Under the pieces are notes generated by a model that saw only the letters and a list, made by a program, of their open reading frames with translations, searched no databases and was not told where the DNA came from. A stretch of 6,987 nt of DNA from an uncultured Emergencia sp. (lineage in GTDB: Bacteria > Bacillota > Clostridia > Peptostreptococcales > Anaerovoracaceae): positions 1 through 6,987 of the forward strand of contig CABSEO010000099.1 in the NCBI GenBank assembly GCA_902476665.1, written 5' to 3'. The position numbers were made by a program, and so were the translations under genes. The stretch's first letter is position 1. Every line of letters starts with the position of its first letter. This document shows, piece by piece, positions 4,846 to 6,987 of this stretch.

Positions 4846-6603
4846 ATGAGAAGAAAAGTGTCATTATTTCAGAAAAGACTGCTTTCTGTAATATTCATAT
4901 TTTTTTTACTGATCGGCAGCATGCCGGGGTTTGTGTTTGCGGGAGGAACTGCTGAAAATTCCGCTATTGGGAGTATCAGTAATGTAACATTCTGCAGGGC
5001 ACTCAGCGGAGATTTAAACTATTTGGATTTTGATTTTGATGCTGAAAAAACGGAGTATGAGATTATATTACCGGACAATAAGTTCCTTTGCCGGATGAAT
5101 CTTACTTTTGACAGCTCAAAATTGGAAAATCTTTATTATCAAGCATGGAGTGACCCCACAAACATATCGGTAAAAAAGGGTCCTATGATGTGGCAGAATA
5201 TGCAGATCAATTTAATGCCTTTAATAAACATGAATGTTAAAGTAGGAAATGCTGCAACGTATTATTTGAAAGCTGGTCAATATGATGAGGAGACCAAATC
5301 CTTTGATGAGGAAAATTCTGTGACCTATCAGTTTAATTTTAAACGAAGCCTGAGTCTGAAAAATATTGAAATAAGCAGTGAGACGCAGGGAGAGCAGATC
5401 GGACTTGATATGACGGAAGGTCAATATCAATACGCAATCATGGCATCAGAGATCAGCGATACTATTTCCATTACACCGACTCTTTACACGACAAATAATA
5501 CCAAATATGTAATAGACGGCAAAGAGTACAGCAGTGGAGAAACTGCCAGCGTACAGTTAAAAACAAATGAAAAGAATCAGAAGTATTTTGATTTGACTCT
5601 GAAGTGTGCGGAAGAAAATGAAAATGTAGTTCCTAAGACGTATACTTTTGTAGTGGAGAATCAGGATTACACCCCTATAGTATCACAAAAAAGTGAAAAA
5701 GAAGTAATTTGTGAGAAGGACGAAAAGGTGACTTTGTCTGTTGGTGCGGAGAGCCCTGCAGGAGTTGAAGGAACATTATCTTATCAATGGTATTCCACGA
5801 AAAATATCAGTAATGATAAGAGAGGAAACTTAATCAGCGGTGCGGTAACTGATTCTTATAACCCGTCAACGGAATATGCAGATACGACTTATTATTTCTG
5901 TAAAGTGGTAAACACAGTAAATGGTATAAAATACAGTACCTACAGTGACTATTTTAAAGTTGTTGTCAATGGCAGTTATGCGACAAAACCTGTCATAACA
6001 AAAAATCCGGAGTCAGTGTCTTGTGTTCAGGGTAAAGAAGTAAAACTGTCAGTTACTGCACAAACACAAGATAAAGGTGCGAATATATGCTATCAATGGT
6101 ATGAAGAGAATAGCAGCGGCGATATCAAACTGGAAAATGAAACAGAAAGCACGCTCATCGTGCCTACCGATGAAATCGGAGAAAAAACATACTACTGTGT
6201 AATTACTGCTAAATTCTATGAGACAGGAATTGAATCTGAAGAAGTAAGAACCGGTGCAGCCACTGTTACAGTAACTTCAATTCCCGGAACAGATACCTTG
6301 ACTGGAAATGGTACGGAGGAAAACCCATATCAAATAAATAACGTATCGGATCTGGTAAGTCTAAAAGCCATTATAGATAGTGGCTATAGTCTTCAAGGCA
6401 AATTTATACAACTGACAGATGATATTACGTTACCGGAAGACTGGACACCTATTGGATGCTTAAAAGATCCTGATGATCTTCAGGAGACCAATTTCGGTAT
6501 CAATGTGAATCCGTTTATGGGAACCTTCGATGGAGATGGCCATACCATCACAATTCCAGAAGGAAAATCCGGCTTCCCTCGGTGTACGACGCATCATGAC
6601 TGA
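4846..6603 (+). CDS. Large secreted surface protein (cadherin-like, Ig-like, GLUG-type), interrupted near its 3' part
   Basis: From ATG 4846 the frame reads 585 codons. A signal peptide covers residues 1-32 (MRRKVSLFQKRLLSVIF, hydrophobic core, cleavage after FVFA). Two cadherin-like or beta-sandwich regions follow, at about 43-165 and 168-272. Two Ig-like domains follow at about 276-375 and 381-477, each with a YQWY core (313, 416) and a late YYF/YYC strand. From about 486 comes a GLUG-type start: NGTEENPYQINNVSDLVSLK, then LTDDITLPEDWTPIG and GTFDGDGHTITIPEG. True coding ends at about 6555-6564. The last dozen codons and the TGA at 6601 read antisense through a dacA fragment. It lies 133 nt after the DUF4430 gene and is probably in the same riboswitch-controlled unit. 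Inferred role: wall-associated scaffold or adhesin. If the interruption is real, the product is truncated. Confidence 0.75.
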   Translation: MRRKVSLFQKRLLSVIFIFFLLIGSMPGFVFAGGTAENSAIGSISNVTFCRALSGDLNYLDFDFDAEKTEYEIILPDNKFLCRMNLTFDSSKLENLYYQAWSDPTNISVKKGPMMWQNMQINLMPLINMNVKVGNAATYYLKAGQYDEETKSFDEENSVTYQFNFKRSLSLKNIEISSETQGEQIGLDMTEGQYQYAIMASEISDTISITPTLYTTNNTKYVIDGKEYSSGETASVQLKTNEKNQKYFDLTLKCAEENENVVPKTYTFVVENQDYTPIVSQKSEKEVICEKDEKVTLSVGAESPAGVEGTLSYQWYSTKNISNDKRGNLISGAVTDSYNPSTEYADTTYYFCKVVNTVNGIKYSTYSDYFKVVVNGSYATKPVITKNPESVSCVQGKEVKLSVTAQTQDKGANICYQWYEENSSGDIKLENETESTLIVPTDEIGEKTYYCVITAKFYETGIESEEVRTGAATVTVTSIPGTDTLTGNGTEENPYQINNVSDLVSLKAIIDSGYSLQGKFIQLTDDITLPEDWTPIGCLKDPDDLQETNFGINVNPFMGTFDGDGHTITIPEGKSGFPRCTTHHD

Positions 6604-6745
6604 TGGTGCAGACCTGATCCAGATCCAGGTGTTCCAACGCCAGCAGAGCTGTCATTACCTTCGTCGTACTGGCTGGATAAGTCTGAAAATCCTTGTATTT
6701 GTCATACAGAACTTCACCCGTATCCGCATTGATTAAAATTCCATG
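6554..6745 (-). pseudogene. Inverted internal fragment of a D-Ala-D-Ala carboxypeptidase gene (dacA-like, peptidase S11)
   Basis: The minus strand from 6745 down to 6554 encodes 64 residues that match the N-terminal catalytic region of S11 penicillin-binding carboxypeptidases. They begin HGILINADTGEVLYDK, contain YPASTTKVMTALLALE with the SxxK pair (Ser at fragment residue 26, Lys at 29), and end DASYTEGSRIFLLE. There is no start codon or signal peptide of its own kind, and the SxN and KTG motifs that complete the active site are missing, so it cannot be a functional enzyme. The surrounding minus-strand frame (from 6916) is antisense of the surface gene. CCAGAAGG near 6556-6563 suits both the surface gene (IPEG) and dacA, and may be a microhomology junction. 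It is either a real insertion or an assembly or amplification chimera. Confidence 0.85.
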
Positions 6746-6746
6746 G

Positions 6747-6987
6747 ACTGTAGTTGTAGACAATGTAACATTGAAATCAGGTTCCAGGACCAGCGATGCG
6801 GGACTTGTTTCAGGAAGCGGTTCAGGGAAGAATACTGTAACGATCAGGAACTCAGTGATAGAAAAAGGAACATATGTTAAAATAGCTTCTTTTGTAGGCG
6901 CACTCAATGGCACCATAGTGAATTGTAAAAGTTCTGCTGATGTAAATGGCTATGGCGGCATTGCGGGCTACAAAGGACAGAGTATGG
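6747..6987 (+). pseudogene. Continuation of the interrupted surface gene (GLUG-repeat region), runs off window end
   Basis: After the inverted fragment, a frame different from the upstream one reads TVVVDNVTLKSGSRTSD, GKNTVTIRNSVIEKGTY, IASFVGALNGTIVNCKSS, then NGYGGIAGYKGQS. This is typical of GLUG-motif surface proteins and is the kind of sequence expected after GTFDGDGHTITIPEG. The usual intervening 'G-LFGYV...NLNI'-like segment is missing, so the fragment appears to replace rather than simply interrupt. The frame stays open to the last base; further repeats and C-terminal domains lie outside the window. Confidence 0.75.

Noticed and set aside
6530..6736. Plus-strand 68-codon frame across the dacA fragment
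   Set aside because: It reads antisense through the dacA fragment and the junction; no protein-like composition or start signal.
6548..6916. Minus-strand open frame of 122 codons as a complete gene
   Set aside because: Only 6554-6745 resembles DacA; the N-terminal half (6746-6916) is antisense of GLUG-type coding, and no ribosome binding site or signal peptide precedes it.

Overview
The window looks like a piece of a gut-type Firmicute, most likely a Lachnospiraceae-like Clostridium relative. This is inferred from the moderately AT-rich coding, strong AAAGGAG/GGGAGG ribosome binding sites, the style of the secreted proteins (Ig-like, FN3, cadherin-like, GLUG and transcobalamin-like beta domains) and two cobalamin riboswitches. 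All convincing genes lie on the + strand. No tRNA, rRNA, CRISPR array, transposase or phage gene was seen.

Layout. (1) 1-1700: the 3' end of a large surface protein (Ig-like plus FN3 domains), then, 16 nt later, a 352-aa probable lipoprotein with an alpha/alpha-toroid (prenyltransferase/squalene-cyclase-like repeat) fold. (2) 1700-2253: a promoter, a complete cobalamin riboswitch with its intrinsic terminator, and a 48-aa basic small protein that ends just before a 15-bp stem-loop. (3) 2352-3486: two tandem SseB-family genes, the first intact with N- and C-terminal domains, the second N-domain only and frameshifted in a run of eight A. (4) 3543-4103: a promoter, an inverted repeat, a second cobalamin riboswitch with terminator, and an extra structured leader. 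(5) 4104-6987: a secreted single-domain transcobalamin-beta-like (DUF4430) protein, a structured spacer, and a large multi-domain surface protein that runs off the window end.

How it fits together. In animals, cobalamin carriers (intrinsic factor, transcobalamin) have an alpha6/alpha6 toroid domain and a beta domain that close over B12. Here a toroid lipoprotein and a secreted beta-domain protein are separate polypeptides flanking two B12 riboswitches, one of them directly upstream of the beta-domain gene. The simplest reading is a B12-repressed cell-surface system for capturing cobamides, with large Ig/GLUG proteins as scaffolds. The binding role is inference.

The most striking anomaly is inside the large surface gene. 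About 190 bp in inverted orientation (about 6554-6745) encode 64 residues of a D-Ala-D-Ala carboxypeptidase (DacA, S11 family), including the SxxK active-site motif. GLUG-type coding is on both sides, in different frames. This is either a real gene-fragment insertion that breaks the gene or a chimeric assembly or amplification product.
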